Below, piece after piece: positions 49,290-59,669 of a DNA stretch of 64,000 nt. Location: positions 2,841,501 to 2,905,500 of the forward strand of contig JAEVLN010000001.1 of the NCBI GenBank assembly GCA_018350325.1, in the 5' to 3' direction. A program made the position numbers and the translations under genes. Numbering within the stretch: position 1 is the first letter of the stretch; each line of letters starts with the position of its first letter. The notes under the pieces are model-generated. The model worked only from the letters and a program-made list of their open reading frames with translations. It had not been told where the DNA came from and did not search any database. This stretch comes from Globodera rostochiensis (Eukaryota; Nematoda; Chromadorea; Rhabditida; Heteroderidae).

Positions 49290-50052
49290 TTAGAATTCGT
49301 TTAGTGTTCCGTTCAATGGAGAGGGCATATAAACCGCACCAGGTCCGCGACTGGTGACCACATTGTTGTACACGCACACATTGTCCTCCGAGTACGTGTA
49401 GCCGCCGGCGGTGATTTGGTCCTGCAAAAAATGTGAATTTTTCCAGAAAATAAAAATTTGTTTTTCCGCTTATATTTTTCTGCCACCTTGACGGCCGGGT
49501 AGGCAGTCAATGTGCCGCCCTTGGCCACTCCGTGTGCCACCAACGCAATTAGTGCCGCACAAATGGCCGCCACAATGGCACCGGCCGCCTCGTGGCGGCG
49601 CAACACTTGGCCAGCACATTCGTCCTGCCAAAAAAAAATGTTGGAAATCTTTTTTCATGGATTTGGGGCATGAAAAATGGTTCAAAAACTGAAAAAGCAC
49701 ACCGCCGCCAAATTGTTGGAGCCGGGCTGACCGCCTGGCAACACAACAGCCACGTACTGCTCGCTGAGCACGTCCTTGGACAGCGAGTCCACGTGCAGCT
49801 TCGCCTTGCGCGCCAACTCAATTTGAGGCCGATCCTGTGCGCAAAAAAAAGTGGCAAATTTTCAGTGTCCAAATTCCCCGTCCAAAATCAGGCAAGTTTT
49901 TGTGATCAAAAAAAGCCAAAAATTGGTTTTATGGCCAATTTTCTAATAAAAAAAAACATGAAAATTCCGCATTTTATATTTCCTAAACAAATGTGTTTTA
50001 CCACCTGAAGCCCTACGATGTCGTCACAGGTGCTGATCAGCTCAGTGCTCAT
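49290..50052 (-). pseudogene. djr-1: Truncated DJ-1/PARK7-family gene
   Basis: DJ-1 proteins are small Cys-based redox/glyoxalase-type enzymes. Exons 50052-50005, 49834-49703, 49624-49487, 49421-49290 form an open chain of 149 codons. Kept: VVLPGGQPGSNNL, the nucleophile elbow AAICAALIALVAHG with the reactive Cys, GYTYSEDNV and VTSRGPG. Missing: the first strand and helix with the conserved Glu, and the final helix. After SRGPG the frame runs on to a stop without homology, where a GTGCGG donor may once have been used. The first exon (MSTELISTC..) is not DJ-1-like. Probably non-functional as DJ-1, though a short protein could be made. Confidence 0.7.
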
Positions 50053-50266
50053 TGTACGGCAAATGTTCCTCAACTCAATGCAAAAAATCCAAGTAAATTA
50101 AAATTTGTGGAAGAATGTGGACAGTCCTTTAGCCAATGATCAAATCATGAAAATACTAATCTGATCAACTTCTCCATTACGTATTTATGGTAGCGATCTG
50201 ATCAGATATTTAAATTGAAAGTACATTTACGAGAGACGGGTCAATCAAGATTTGATCGGAATGCAG

Positions 50267-51667
50267 TTAAAAGGACGCTTCAAAATGAATTCGACGACGC
50301 TGCCCGGTCTGAAACTGTACTTCCGTGTCCAACTTTTGCCCTGCACACAGCATCCGTCCCACAGCGAACATTTGTTCACTTTTGACGCCCAACATGGCGT
50401 AGGCTTTGATGCTGTTTAACGGCGATTTCCACCTGAAACAAAAAATGTTCACTTGCAACATATTGGCACCGATCGTTCAAAAATGCTTCATCGTTTTTGA
50501 ATTGGTTTTGAAATTGAGGTTGAATGTTTTTCTCCCCATTTTTCGAAAGAAAATTTTTGAGGTTTCGACGCATGGTACTGGTAAGAGAAAGGGGTTACTT
50601 TCTGCCAAGTTCAATCTTTGTTTTGTTTTGTCCCATTTTCAATAAATAAAAAAATACGGTACTTTTCCGTTTTGCAGCCGCACATGTTTTTCAAAGTCGG
50701 TAAAAAGGTGTTTCAAATTCTGGTAATTCGGGTCCGGGGTTCGGAATTGGTCGAAATGGATGTCGAAATCGGATACTACGCTCTAGATTCGGAAACTGCG
50801 TCCCCGAATACCCCTAGAAACACCTTTTTACCGACTTTGATAAACATGTGCGGCTGCAAAACGGAAAGTGCCAAAAATACAATAAATTTACAACAACAAA
50901 AAAAAGCATAAGCATTACCTGCACATTCAGAGACTCGTTGTTGTTGTTGTCCTTTTTGGACTTGAGCGAAAACAGTGAGAAACAGCGCGCAATTGCCACA
51001 CATGACGCCATCGCCGACGCGTTATCCGTGAACAGCACAATGCTCAGAAACTGTTAAAATAAAATTTTTGTATTGTACATAGAAGGAATGTCCGAGAGTC
51101 AGTCAATGTGCCAAAATTCGTTGAATCCTCCCCCACCCCCCTAATGCCAAATATTTTTTCTAAATCTTCCAAGAATAACCAACTGCCGGGTCGGAATGAC
51201 GTCTCCGATTTTTATCTATTGACAAATACGTAATCAGTGCATCAAATTGAGACAGCTTACAGTTTTTGCCACAACTTAAAAATGGTCCCGATCGATTTTT
51301 CTCATCGAGGGGAGTCGATTGTTAGGTATATAATTTGTCATGGAAATCGGAGACGTCAGTATTCTTGACACGAAGCGTTTTTCCAGGAATCGTCCAAACG
51401 TTTAGCCATAAGTAATGCTGGTTCGGTGGATTGATCCCAGTCCTTTTCAGTAACCAAAAGCTCAAGTTCTTCAGGTTCAGCTTCATTCAGAAAAGAAGAT
51501 GGACCAAATGAGGGAAGGGGGGCCTAACTCCCCAAATTTGAAAAGACCAAAATTCCACGACCGTCCCAAGATTTGTGCTCTAAATATGTATAAGAAACCT
51601 GTGTTTCACCAGCCGGCTCCAACTTCTTCTCGCAGTCCACGCCTTGGCGCAGTTTGAAGGTGGCCAT
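50267..51667 (-). pseudogene. LAP-1/NPEPL1-like aminopeptidase fragment with unrelated end exons
   Basis: Exon 51050-50919 (IVLFTDNASAMASCVAIARC, then FSLFSLKSKK and ESLNVQ) resembles the N-terminal region of nematode leucine aminopeptidase LAP-1. The next exon (50432-50267) starts VEIAV in the matching frame but stops after 18 codons. Another frame of it is open for 54 codons (KSPLNSIKAYAMLG to FEASF) and I do not recognise it. A possible first exon, 51667-51599, encodes MATFKLRQGVDCEKK, also unrecognised. No catalytic (metal-binding) domain follows. Read as a gene fragment; a short chimeric product is possible. Confidence 0.45.
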
Positions 51668-52808
51668 CGAACGACGAAACAATTTTGAGCAAACAAAAAT
51701 TTTGGACGCCGTTTTAGACGAGAGCAATTTAAGAGGGCTCAACAACAAAAAATATTGCAAAAGGTTAGCTAAAATAATCGTCAAGCCTAACAGGAATGAA
51801 TGACAAAAGATGGGGATTAAAAAATGGTGTGCCTGTCACTGAGACTACACCGTAAGCACTGCATTTGATTTTTGATCATTTCAGTCATTGAAGAGTGGAC
51901 TTTAAATGGGGGAGGTTCCTATTAATGAAAAATTCTGTAGAATAGTTTTTGTTTATCCTCTAAAAAAAATATTTTTTTTTTGATGTGAATTTGATTAGGA
52001 TCAATAATAAATGAGAATCTAACCAATGTATGTGAAAATGGATTCGAGAAAATAAGAAATAGTGTAGTGTGTGCGCGTCTGACACACACGCTATTTCCCT
52101 TCTTTTTAGTCGAAATGACACACTATTTTCCTTTCTTTTCGACACTAGATGGAGGGCGTAATTTATGGCGAGCGACGAAACTTCCGAGTTTTCATTAGGT
52201 ATTGAGTGAGTTTGTAGGTGTTTTGGTGCGGGTAGTGAGTGAAACGTCCGAGTGGTGAAATGTCGTACTTCCCACCCCCACTAGTGATGAAATGTCCGGT
52301 TACGACAAAAGCCCTTTTGTCTTTTTTCCCGCTTTCCGAACATTTAGTCCAATTTGTGTTTACCGGACCTTTTTTATTCCTTGCAACCATTTTTTGAAGC
52401 TTTTTAGGAATGGTGGGCTCTCCCGTAAAATAAAGGTGGGAACAAGACCGGAGAGCCCGTATTTTTCCCGTGGGAATCTCGTTCCCGTCGGGCTCTAGTC
52501 AAGACTAAATTGTATTAAGAATTTTTCCGCTTACAAACGTTCTCGAGTTGGAATTCTAATCTTGACTAATCGGGTTGGACGACCCCTTCCTCCGTGTTGT
52601 ACATTTGACAGAAAAAACCAAGATTGTGCATTCTCATCTTTTTTTTTTGTAATTTCGAATGCCGAGCTCTCCACGAGTCTGATTTTTTCCCAAACATTTC
52701 TGTTCCTTATCCAACTGATACGGTTTAGTGGATCGATGAATTCAGATCAGTCGAATCCACAAAAAAAAGTTTCCCTCATTTTTATTTTTGCAGATTTGAT
52801 TTCTGAAA
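51668..52808. other. Right edge of A-specific block and PABPN1-A 5' flank
   Basis: Sequence shared with unit B resumes near 52220 (GTGCGGGTAGTG, GAAACGTCCGAGTG). A stretch at about 52365-52495 with inverted GGGCTCTCCCG / CGGAGAGCCC is absent from unit B and is probably a small insertion. No gene was seen. Confidence 0.55.
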
Positions 52809-54557
52809 ATGGCGAATATGGAAGATGAAGTTTCATTTGGGAGCGACGAACACGAGCCGGCCTCGAATGGAGCTGCCGCTGCCGGATCCGTTTCAGTCAC
52901 AATGTCGGAAGACAATGTAAGGGCGGCCGGACCGAGAAGAATTCTCGGACTAAACATTGAGCCGTCATTCGGTTCTCAAGTCCGATCTCTCTAATACTTC
53001 CAGAAATCTTGGAAGTCCAGGTTTAACTTGGATTCCAAAAATTGAAGTTGGCAAATATGCAAACTTTGAAATATTTGAGACAACCCTAAAAAACAAGAAA
53101 GTCCGTCCAGATTTAGCCAATGAAATTACTTGATATGGTTCCGAAAAACGGAGCTGGAACACAGGTCCAAATCCTGGAAAAGCTGTAAATCAGGTCCACA
53201 ATCCCAAATTTGTTGAAATATTGTGCCCTTCTTGCTGTTTTGTCTGTAAAATATTTTAAATGTGCACTTTAAACAGCCATTTTTAGGACTTTGACGACAT
53301 CAATGAGAAGCTGCTTCAAATTGAGCAAGAGGCGCAGAAAATTCGCGAGATGCAAAACGAAATGGAGAAGCAGTTTCAGTCCGGCTCGGCCGGTGCCGGC
53401 ACGGGCAGTCCGGTGATACCGAATCCGATGTCCATCGAAGAGAAGCAATTGGTCGATGCGCGTTCCATCTACGTGGGCAATGTCAGCGCAACAGATTGGG
53501 AAATAAATTCAAAAACAAAAAATTGTTTTACATAGGAAGTTTGATTTTGGTTGCTTAGTTTGGAGGGTTGAAAGCAACAAAAAGAACCGGTGGGATTGAT
53601 AGCGGAGCCGGGACACGTTCAAATTTAAATGATTTTGTTAGAAAATTGGCCAAAATCAAACCGGTTCTTCTGCGGATAAAGAAAAAAAATGTCCAATCCC
53701 CCCCCCCCTCCCACAAACGAAAAATTCGGTAAGTTTAGAGCAACTTTAGTAACAAAAAATTCGTCAAAGATTCAAAAAGAAATTTTTCTCTGAGACTCTA
53801 ACGTCATCGCAAAAAGGGGTTGCTAAAGTTGACGGGTTGACCCCAATTTTTCAAAAAAAAAACCTTGTTTTCTGTTTAAATGGGCGGGATATGGCTAGGT
53901 TTGCTTCGCCATAATCTTCCAAACAAAAATTTGTTGGTTACCCGGGGGCAAGGCTTCTGGGAACTCCAAAATTCGGGTTTAAAATCGGCATTTTTGGAGC
54001 CTTAACAAAAAATATGTCAAATTTTGAGCCAATTTTTTTCTTGGATTTTGTTGGTGTTTTGTACTATATGTATATTTTTTTTGTTTGTCTGAAGGTGGAC
54101 TACAGCGCAACGCCGGACCAACTGGAGGAGCATTTTCGCGGCTGCGGTGCCATCGAAAGAGTGACCATTTTGACAGACAAATTCACTGGACATCCCAAAG
54201 GGTTCAATTTTTTTTTTTTTGTAATAAATTGCGCTTACTTTTGGCCAATCCTTTTGATTACTTTTCTTTGCCTCTTCTTTCACTTTAATTATTTAGCCCA
54301 CATTTTGTTTCAGTTTTGCGTACATCCAATTCGCTGATGTGGAGGCGGTGAACACGTCCACCTCGTTGAACGACTCGCTGTTCTTGGGCCGTCAGATCAA
54401 GGTGGTGCCGAAACGTACCAATGTGCCCGGTCTGTCCACCACCAATCGGCCTCCGCGTGGGCGTGGCCGTGGCGGCACGGGGCGCGCGCGTGTGATCGTC
54501 AAGTACATTTATCCGGGCATGCGCCCGCGTGGACGTCCGCCCAGGTTGGAGAAGTGA
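52809..54557 (+). CDS. pabp-2: Nuclear poly(A)-binding protein PABPN1, copy A (last exon lost)
   Basis: PABPN1 binds nascent poly(A) in the nucleus and stimulates poly(A) polymerase. Exons 52809-52916, 53287-53481, 54095-54201, 54314-54544 (or to the stop at 54557). An acidic N-terminus is followed by a coiled coil ([18 protein letters not shown]), then the [35 protein letters not shown] and [14 protein letters not shown], and an Arg/Gly tail ([15 protein letters not shown]). In copy B the donor after RGRPPR joins an exon ending GGFYAPY. Here the sequence switches to mec-8 at 54983, so that exon is gone. Reading through gives LEK and a stop (217 aa). Exons are almost identical to copy B. Confidence 0.88.
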
Positions 54558-54983
54558 TCAAAAAACATTCTATCGATCCGACTGGGGTCGGTTGATTGAT
54601 CATTGTGATCAAAGAAGCTCTTTCGCTTTAATTTTTGAAGCGATAGTCGAAATTTTGTTAAAATTTTTTTTTTTGAGGCAAACTTTTTGTTTAAGACTTG
54701 AAAGCGATTGTGCTTAAATTGATCAATGTTTTTTGGGAGATGTTCCTTTTTTGGGAGTGTTTGATCAGCGGGTTGCCCAATGATGAAAGCATTAAGTTGA
54801 GCTCGATGAACTCGTCCAATTTGTGGAAGAATGGGCCTTTACGACTCAGCCTTTTACACATTGGCGAGTGAATTTGTGGGCGAAGATTGAAATGGATTAT
54901 GAGATTTGAGGGCACACCCAATTTTTGAAAACCGAGAATCTTTAAGACTCGATTTTTTTTTGTGAAAAAACTCGAGACAAGTT

Positions 54984-55844
54984 TGTTCAGCAACTGCTTT
55001 AGCAGCCCGGTGTACTGCTCGGCGCTGCCGGCGGTGGTTTGCATAATGGCAATGCACAGCTGCTGACCGCTTTGGCTGTTGCTCAGCAGCAGCAGCAGTT
55101 CAACAGCAACGGATTTGGCGCCCATCCAACGTAAGACATCCAACAAAAATGTTTAATTGATTTTCATATTTTTGAGGGGTGGCGAGTTTCAGATTTTTTT
55201 TTTCCGTTTTTTTGTTAGTTAATTTTGGTAACCCTTCGCAGGCATCAGCATTGGTCATCGCCGTCGTCGGCGGCAGCAGTCGCATCATCGTCCGCAAATT
55301 TGCCATCACACAGCGGCAGTGGGTCGTCTGCATTGGCGCCTCCATGTTCAACCATTTTCATTGGCAACCTGGGCTCAATGGCCAGCAGCCAGCCAAACGT
55401 GGTGGAGGAGGAGTTGAGGAGGTACACAAATTAATAAATTTTTGTCTTTTTTCAAATTTAATAAAAAAAACTGCAGTTTGTTCGCCATGTTTCCGGGCTT
55501 CTGCAGAATGCGAATGCATACCAAGGTTGGTTGGTTTCCAAATTTTTGTCTTTAAGTCAGAATTCAATTTAATAATGTTCTCCCCAAAGGGTGGCGGTCC
55601 GGTGGCATTTGTGGAGTTTGGTGACATTGCGCAAGCGAGCGCGGCACTGCAGGCCATGCAGGGCTACGCGTTGGTCAGCGCTGCAGGCGCCGCCAACGGC
55701 GGCATTCGCATTGAGTTTGCCAAGACGCGCATGGGCGACACGTCGCAGTTGGCGTCATCCGCCTCGGCATTCGCGCCGAACTGCGCGCAGCAACAGAAGG
55801 GAGGCGAGGATCAGAAACATCACCACCACTTTTCTCAGCGTTAA
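54984..55844 (+). pseudogene. 5'-truncated mec-8 duplicate (RRM2 part)
   Basis: Carries the last part of exon 6 (to 55130) and exons 55242-55421, 55477-55525, 55590-55844, with frame and splice sites intact through RRM2 to FSQR. RRM1, the start and the promoter are missing. It could be expressed only as a read-through or fusion product. Confidence 0.9.
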
Positions 55845-56104
55845 TTACCTTTTTTTTTTTTAATGTCAAACATCGAGATTTTTGATCGGAATTTAATAAT
55901 TTACTTTGGACATAATAAAAACGTTTTTAATTCGTTTTCGAACATTTATTTATGTAGGGCTCGGGATTAATTCGATTTTTTGGGGGTGGGGAGTAAAAAC
56001 TCGTAAAAAAATGTTTGAATTGTAAATTTTATGTCAAACGTACAAAAAAAACATATCAATGGGCCCCAGGTAAAAACAAAATATGAGCAACAATTATATG
56101 TCTT

Positions 56105-58341
56105 CTACTTCCGTCCTCCTCGGTCCGTCTCCAGAAATTGTCGGTACTTCTCGCGCAGTACGCGGAACGCGTCCATGTCCGCGTACGGCAGACGCGTCAC
56201 TGGGTCAATGTAACGGGCCGGTTGTCCACTAATTGCACAGACGCGGAACTCCCGTCGTTTTGGCCTTTAAAAGCATGGGGGGATATTTTGTCCAATCAAA
56301 AAAAAACAGAATTTTGCCATCATATCAAAAAAACATTTTTTAATTTAATTCCACTCTCTTTACGCTCGAATAAATTAATGAAATTTAAAAACGAACTTTG
56401 GAAAGCACTGCTCGGCTGGCGGCGGCGCGGGCAAAAATGTAATGCAATGCAATCCGTCTGATGTCCACAGCTCGCGCGCACGCGGGCCCTCCAACGCGCG
56501 TCGTTGCACCGGCTTTTGATGGCGCCGCTTGCGTTCCAATTCCATGTCTTCAAAGCGCTTTAACGATGCGATGTTCATCACCGCCTTGAAGGAATTTTGC
56601 ACATACAAAATGCTGCATTTTTCATATAAAAGTTTTATTTATTTGTTGTGCCCTCAAATCTCATAATCCATTTCAATCTTCGCCCAAAAATTCACTCGCC
56701 AATGTGTAAAAGGCTGAGCCGTGAAGGCCCATTCTTCCACAAATTGGACGAGTTCATCGGGCTCAATTTGTTAATGTTTTCATCATTGGGTACAAAACAA
56801 GCATTTCGAGAAAAACATTTTTTTTAAATCGGTAAAACAAAAAAATTTAAAGAAAAAATCAGTAAAAAACCGTTTGTTTCGCTTCCTCCAATCGTTGCCG
56901 TTGCGTTTTTGGATCGCACGCATTCTCCGGCACTGCCATCCGATTGATACGCGCAATAGCCCAATTTTTGTTGTGCTCCAACAAACGCTTTTGGTTCAGC
57001 CGCTGCAGAAATAAATTGGGGAATTTATTTATAAACCATGCGCTCTCAAAACAAAAAATTTTTGGGGGGGGGGGAGGGCAAAGCTAAAAAAGTTGACTCT
57101 TAGGGGTGCATTTGGGTTTTGTATATTTTTTCTAAAGCAACTTTTCCAAAAAAAAAAGTTTCAGTAAATTTTTTTAAAGAATTTTATCTTTTTGTTAAAA
57201 CAATTGTAAAATATTCAAAAAAATTTGCCGATTTATGAATTTCCATGTGTTTTTTGTTGAGAATTCTGCTTTATCAAATAAGCAAATTCGACAAACCTTT
57301 CGTCGTCGCTCAATTTGTTCAGGATCCTCCTCCACCGGCGCGGCGTCGTCTCCCTCGTCCTCGTCCCTGTCAAAATCGGAGTCCACTTCCGCTTCCTCCT
57401 CGTCTGACGAATGAGGCGGCGACTCAAAGTCTTCGTCCTGTTCACCCTAATAGAAAAAATCCACTAAAACGAAAAAATTTTGTTAAAGCGTTTAGCCTCT
57501 TACGTACTGGCAACAAACAAAAAAAAGAATACGCAAAGAGAGTTCCGAAATTTGCCACTTTTTAAAGGATTGCATGATTTTTTGTTGGCAAAAAATTATC
57601 GAAATTTTTAACAACAAAAAAAACCTCTCCAAATCCGCCATAGACAGTGCCGTAAAAATCGTCGTCGACCTCATTCATTTGCTGTGCCATCAGTTCGGCC
57701 ATTTTGCGCCCGGCATTCGGCCGCCGCGCTCGCGTTAAGGCCAGCGCTTCCGGAAGAGGCGCTTCAATTTTCAAATAACTTTTTTCGTTATAATTTCTTT
57801 TTCAAATTTAACAAAATCAAACATTTTTGGTAATAGTTCGGTTTGTAACCCTCCCCCCCCCCATTTTTGAAAAAAACAAATGTTTTTTTTCTAATTCGCC
57901 AAATAGGCGTTCCTAGTGGTATTCGGGGGGCGTAGAATCCGAATCTGACCCCGGATTCGACCTATTTCGAACCACTGACCCGAATTCGAACATAAAATTA
58001 TTCATTTTTTGCAAAACAATAGGGTCCCCCCTATGGGTTTTTTGTCAAAAAATTTCGGCGGGGTGGGGGGCCTGGCACCCTCTGGCTACGGCCCTGTCCA
58101 TAGAAACACCGTTTTATCGACTTAAAATTCTTTCAAAAATGGTGGGGGGGGGGGGTACAAACCGAACTATCGCGTTAAATTTTCCGCAATTTCACTAACC
58201 TGTAACAAGTTCATCATCTGTGGTAGTCGTCTCCTCCTCCTCCTCCATCTCCAAATTGCTGACCATTCGCGCCCTTTTTGCTGCCGATCCCGGATCGGAG
58301 GTGGAAGGCAACGGACTGCAGCTGTTTAACTCTTCCGTCAT
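56105..58341 (-). CDS. YL1 / VPS72 homologue, copy B
   Basis: Exons 58341-58200, 57761-57625, 57446-57297, 57002-56871, 56584-56397, 56264-56105 have exactly the same lengths as copy A and code for 302 aa. A few substitutions are present (near the N-terminus TEELNSCSPL versus TEETNSGSPL; EDPEQI and YL1_C are kept). The MITE of copy A is absent. Both copies appear able to make the chromatin-remodeller subunit. Confidence 0.9.
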
Positions 58342-59669
58342 TCAATTTAATAAATAAATTGCCTATAAAATCTAAGATTATACGTGTTTAGAATGTAAAG
58401 AGGGAACAACAGGGAATGCCTCGGATCCGAATAAAAATAGTACCAATCGATCGTCGAGCTGATTACGAATCCGCAAAAATTTCTTGCCGAAAATTATGAA
58501 GAAAGTTTTGGCCCCTCAAAGTTGGCCAAAATAGGTTGACATTGTGTTTTTTGAGTTTGTTTTGATAACGTAATGAATTTTTGAGTGGAATTTAGCCAAA
58601 ATTATTCTTTAGCTTAATTTCAAATTTATTCATCTATCTAAAATACTTTGCAAGCTTTTATTGAATGTGTGCGTTTTATGTGTGAAACGTTCTTTTTCTC
58701 CTCAGTGTGCGAAACGTCCGTTTTTTCACTAGTGTGCGAAATGTCTGTGCCAAATGTCCGGACACCATTCAAATATATTCATTTTTCCTATTTCGCTTCA
58801 ACAATCCTTTTCAAAATCTCGAAAATCCCGGTCAAAATCGCCGAGAGGTTCGAGACCTGGACTCTCGGAAAATCTCGGTCGGGATCTCAATCTCGCCGGG
58901 CTCTACTTTATCCACCACTGTGTTATTCAAAGTTTAAATAAATTCTTAAAAAAACTCCAGCAATCTCAAATAAAGGACGAAAAAGGACGTGTACCCCAAA
59001 TAAAGTACAAACCTTTAAAACAGTATTATTTTTTTAAAGATGTCGACTCTCAAAACAGTTAAAAGAAGTACAGTTACGCACCATGATTTTAAACATTTAG
59101 TTTAATATTAATTAATTAAAAAAAGAAATTTCACATTCGGGAATTGAACCCGCACATTAGGTAACTAATTTGTAAGACAGGCTAAAGTTGAGACTCGGTG
59201 CGGGTAGTGAAACGTCCGAGTGCTGAAATGTCGTACCTCCCGCCCCCACTAGTGGTGAAATGTCCGGTGGTTACGACAAAAGGCCTTTGTTCCTTTTTCC
59301 CGCTTTCCGAACGTCCAATTTGTGCTAACGGGCCTTTTTTTCGCCGTCTAGTCAAGACTAAATTGTATTAAGGATCTTTCCGCTTACAAACGTTCTCGAG
59401 TTGGAATTCTAATCTTGACATCGGATTGAACGACCCCTTCCTCCTTGTTGTACATTTGACAGAAAGCTCAAGATTGTGCATTCTCATCTTTTTTTATAAT
59501 TTCGAATGCCGAGCTCTCCACGAGTCTAATTTTTTCCCAAACATTTCTGTGAAATTTTAATTCGTCCTTATCCAACTGATACGGTTTAGTGGATCGATGA
59601 ATTTCAGATCAGTCGAATCCACAAACAATTTTTCCCTCATTTTTATTTTTGCAGATTTGATTTCTGAAA
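58342..59669. other. Unit B spacer, YL1-B to PABPN1-B
   Basis: Replaces the 6-kb block of unit A. Contains repeated GTGCGAAACGTCCG / GAAATGTCCGG words (58690-58765, 59205-59280), a TCGAGA-family fragment (about 58815-58910) and a B-box-like remnant (about 59148-59165). No exon was recognised. Confidence 0.5.

Larger units (their letters stand above)
42571..54983. repeat. Segmental duplication, unit A
   Basis: Runs from inside mec-8 exon 6 through YL1-A, the block of gene fragments and PABPN1-A to the junction at 54983. Outside 46.1-52.2 kb it aligns with unit B with few differences in exons and moderate indels in introns. Confidence 0.9.

Noticed and set aside
59148..59165. Minus-strand B-box-like GGGTTCAATTCCC suggesting a tRNA
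   Set aside because: No A box at proper distance and no acceptor or anticodon pairing; at most a remnant.
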